This document shows positions 62,495 through 64,000 of a stretch of 64,000 bases of DNA, one piece after another. Within the stretch, counting starts at the first letter, position 1. Every line of letters begins with the position of its first letter. The stretch comes from Paucisalibacillus globulus (lineage in GTDB: Bacteria > Bacillota > Bacilli > Bacillales > Amphibacillaceae). A program made the translations under genes and the position numbers. The stretch spans positions 615,476 to 679,475 of the forward strand of contig NZ_LT855386.1 in assembly GCF_900184735.1 (NCBI RefSeq), in the 5' to 3' direction. The notes under the pieces were generated by a model. That model was not told the origin of the DNA and ran no database searches. It worked only from the letters and a program-made list of their open reading frames with translations.

Positions 62495-63008
62495 TGTTTA
62501 ATCTAACAAGTAGTTGATAGGAACTAAGCGGTAAATAAGCATTTTGGATAGCGCAACATACCCGCTTCGGAAATTCACTCCGCTTTCCGCGGGCGGCTGG
62601 TGAGCCTCCTCGTGCTATCGCACTGCGGGGTCTCACCGATGCCTATCCTCCCGCAGGAGTCTCCGTGTATTTCCTACGCTAGTAATGATTGAAAATTAAA
62701 AGCACTTAAAAACAACATAAAAATTATTAGCTATCTTAAATTAGAATACTTAAACTAGCGCAGGCAGAATACGGAGACTCCTCGAAAATAAAGAACAATT
62801 TTCTTCGTGCGATGATTACGCTGACGAAGCATTCCTTGTCCTACGGGAATAGCACGTGTCCGAAGACCCCGCAGAGGTGGTTTTTCCTCGAGGAGGCTGA
62901 GGCCGGGCCCGCGGAAAGCGGAGTATTCTGCCGGAGCGGTGTCGTACATCTATACCCAATACTAATTCTATTGTAGGAACCCGTTTACCGCACACTTTCT
63001 ATCAATAG
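62495..63008. repeat. Composite GC-rich element, copy III (inverted order)
   Basis: Left outer arm GATAGGAACTAAGCGGTAA (about 62517-62534) and right arm TTTACCGCACACTTTCTATC (62984-63003) are inverted. Module A lies at 62551-62684 and module B at 62754-62946, so the order is reversed relative to copy II. Both modules lack the insert of about 70 bp between CCCGCGG and AAAGCGGAGT. It fills the gap between yhzD and yhaR. The open frame at 62755-62949 is repeat-derived. Confidence 0.88.
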
Positions 63009-63024
63009 TTTTTTATAGAATGGA

Positions 63025-63798
63025 TTACTTCCCTTTAAAACTAGGCTTTCTTTTTTCTAGAAATGCACGAACTCCTTCCTGATGATCATCAGAAGATCTT
63101 AGTTCCCATTGATTTTGCTTCTCTTTTTCAAGATAATAATTTAATCGCTCCAATTGTTCCTCATGATAGGTCATTTTAGTTTTTAACATGGCAACTAATG
63201 GTGAGGCTAGTAGCATTTGCCCTAGCTTTTCTGCTTCATGGACTACATCTCCATCTGTCAACACATCTGCTAATCCCATCCCCTTAGCTTCTTCACCTTT
63301 AACCTGTCTTGGATTTCCCCAGATAAATTGTTTTGCTTTTTGAATACCAAGACGTTGTTCGGCCCAAAAATGCCCGCCACCATCCGGTGCAAGACCCACA
63401 CCAATAAATAGCATCCCGAATTTCGCTTCCTGGTGTGCCACCACATAATCCGCTGTAAGTGCTAAGCTTAGTCCGAGTCCTGCTGCTGATCCTTGTACAG
63501 CTGAAATTACAATCTTTGGCATCATATAAAGTTTAGAAACTATACCAGCTATGGAATCCATTACATTATCAAAAAACTCTCTATTTCCAAAGTCCTTCAT
63601 CATGGCGATATCGCCACCAGCGCAAAATGCATTGCCTTCACCTGATAAGACAACAACACGGTCCTCGTTTTGGTTAACTGTATCAACAACCTTTAATAAT
63701 TCTTCTAACATCTCTTTGTTAAGAGCATTATAGCGATCAGGACGATTCAGGCATATGTAAGATATACCATCTTTACTCTCATAATTTACAAAATTCAA
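63025..63798 (-). CDS. yhaR: Enoyl-CoA hydratase/isomerase family protein YhaR
   Basis: 257 residues from a TTG with AAGGGGGACTTAAG upstream. Crotonase fold: ICLNRPDRYNALNKEMLEELL, the oxyanion motif NAFCAGGDIAMMKDF, SAVQGSAAGLGLSLALTADYV and GVGLAPDGGGHFWAEQRLG, where the usual catalytic Glu position holds Asp, as in PaaG-like isomerases. It acts on a CoA ester, possibly in phenylacetate-like or fatty-acid breakdown, but no pathway genes are adjacent. Confidence 0.85.
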   Translation of the reverse strand: MNFVNYESKDGISYICLNRPDRYNALNKEMLEELLKVVDTVNQNEDRVVVLSGEGNAFCAGGDIAMMKDFGNREFFDNVMDSIAGIVSKLYMMPKIVISAVQGSAAGLGLSLALTADYVVAHQEAKFGMLFIGVGLAPDGGGHFWAEQRLGIQKAKQFIWGNPRQVKGEEAKGMGLADVLTDGDVVHEAEKLGQMLLASPLVAMLKTKMTYHEEQLERLNYYLEKEKQNQWELRSSDDHQEGVRAFLEKRKPSFKGK

Positions 63799-63868
63799 CT
63801 TAAGTCCCCCTTACTAATATCAATATTCAACATATTCTATAAGAAAGCGCTTAATTCCTTCTTTAATA

Positions 63869-64000
63869 TAAAAAAAGAGGCTGGGACATAACTAAAAGTA
63901 TAAGTTGAGAACCTGAACGAAACACCACATCAGCTCCGGAAATATACGGAGACTCCTACGGGAGGATAGGCATCGGTGAGACCCCGGAAGAGCTTTAGCT
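63869..64000. repeat. Composite element, copy IV (cut by window end)
   Basis: GAGGCTGGGACATAACTAAA (about 63871-63890) is followed by the start of module A: CTCCGGAAATATACGGAGAC at 63936 and the CCTACGGGAGG / GGTGAGACCCCG blocks running to the window edge. Its right half is outside. It is closest to copy I in having GGAAGAGCTTTAGCT after GACCCC. Confidence 0.8.

Noticed and set aside
62755..62949. Open frame in composite element copy III (a similar one is at 4040-4264)
   Set aside because: They are repeat-derived frames in palindromic GC-rich DNA; proteins of this kind are commonly mis-called from such repeats.

Overview
This window is chromosomal DNA from a low-GC, endospore-forming member of the Bacillaceae. 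The gene content points to a halotolerant genus such as Oceanobacillus, Virgibacillus or a close relative. The genus is an inference from a glycine-betaine uptake operon, two GbsR-type regulators, a full gerP spore-coat/germination operon, comK, and many orthologues of Bacillus subtilis yha, yhf and yhj genes. No rRNA, tRNA, CRISPR, prophage or intact insertion sequence was seen.

Layout. Bases 1-9400 hold the 3' part of a secreted beta-propeller protein, a YppF-like protein, an SDR oxidoreductase, two Nudix hydrolases, a lipoprotein, a DUF1801 protein, a membrane-tethered PstS-like protein, an alpha-amylase-like protein that has lost its catalytic residues, and yisL. Bases 9500-13200 hold rocD and gerPA-PF, including a 59-residue gerPD. 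Bases 13200-22700 run on the minus strand as comK, yhjE, addB and addA, with yhjD facing comK. Then come lplJ, yhfI and the zinc-ribbon microprotein yhfH (22.7-24.9 kb), pepF (25.5 kb), the haem genes hemE-hemH-hemY with divergent hmoB (27.8-32.1 kb), a thiol-disulfide pair (bdbC plus a thioredoxin-like protein), the envelope-stress system liaF-liaS-liaR with an upstream MFS gene, a PAP2 phosphatase, and the amidohydrolase yhaA. From 40 kb the order follows the B. subtilis yha region: ecsA-ecsB, hit, trpP with a TRAP site, yhaH, a glycine-betaine opuA operon with two binding proteins and a divergent GbsR-type regulator, yhaI, yhaJ, prsA, yhaL, yhaM, gbsR, yhaN-yhaO, an ABC exporter (yhaQ-yhaP) with an XRE regulator and two small membrane proteins, yhzD and yhaR.

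How the genes work together. AddAB repairs double-strand breaks and ComK controls DNA uptake. GerP proteins let germinants cross the coat. HemEHY makes haem and HmoB degrades it. OpuA with its regulator handles osmotic stress. PrsA, BdbC, Lia and Ecs act on protein export, folding and envelope stress.

The least explained material is non-coding. Three GC-rich composite elements of about 400-600 bp have inverted ends and exchangeable inner modules (3.9, 39.0 and 62.5 kb), and a fourth is cut by the window end. There are also intergenic tandem arrays with 42-bp periods (two sequence families, one present at two loci) and a 51-bp period. Other notable signals are a comK leader hairpin next to the start codon, a ComK lacking the FMLYPK MecA-binding motif, a glutamate in the AddB Walker A motif, perfect palindromes at the opuA and bdbC promoters and near the XRE gene start, and a possible small RNA between ecsA and hit.
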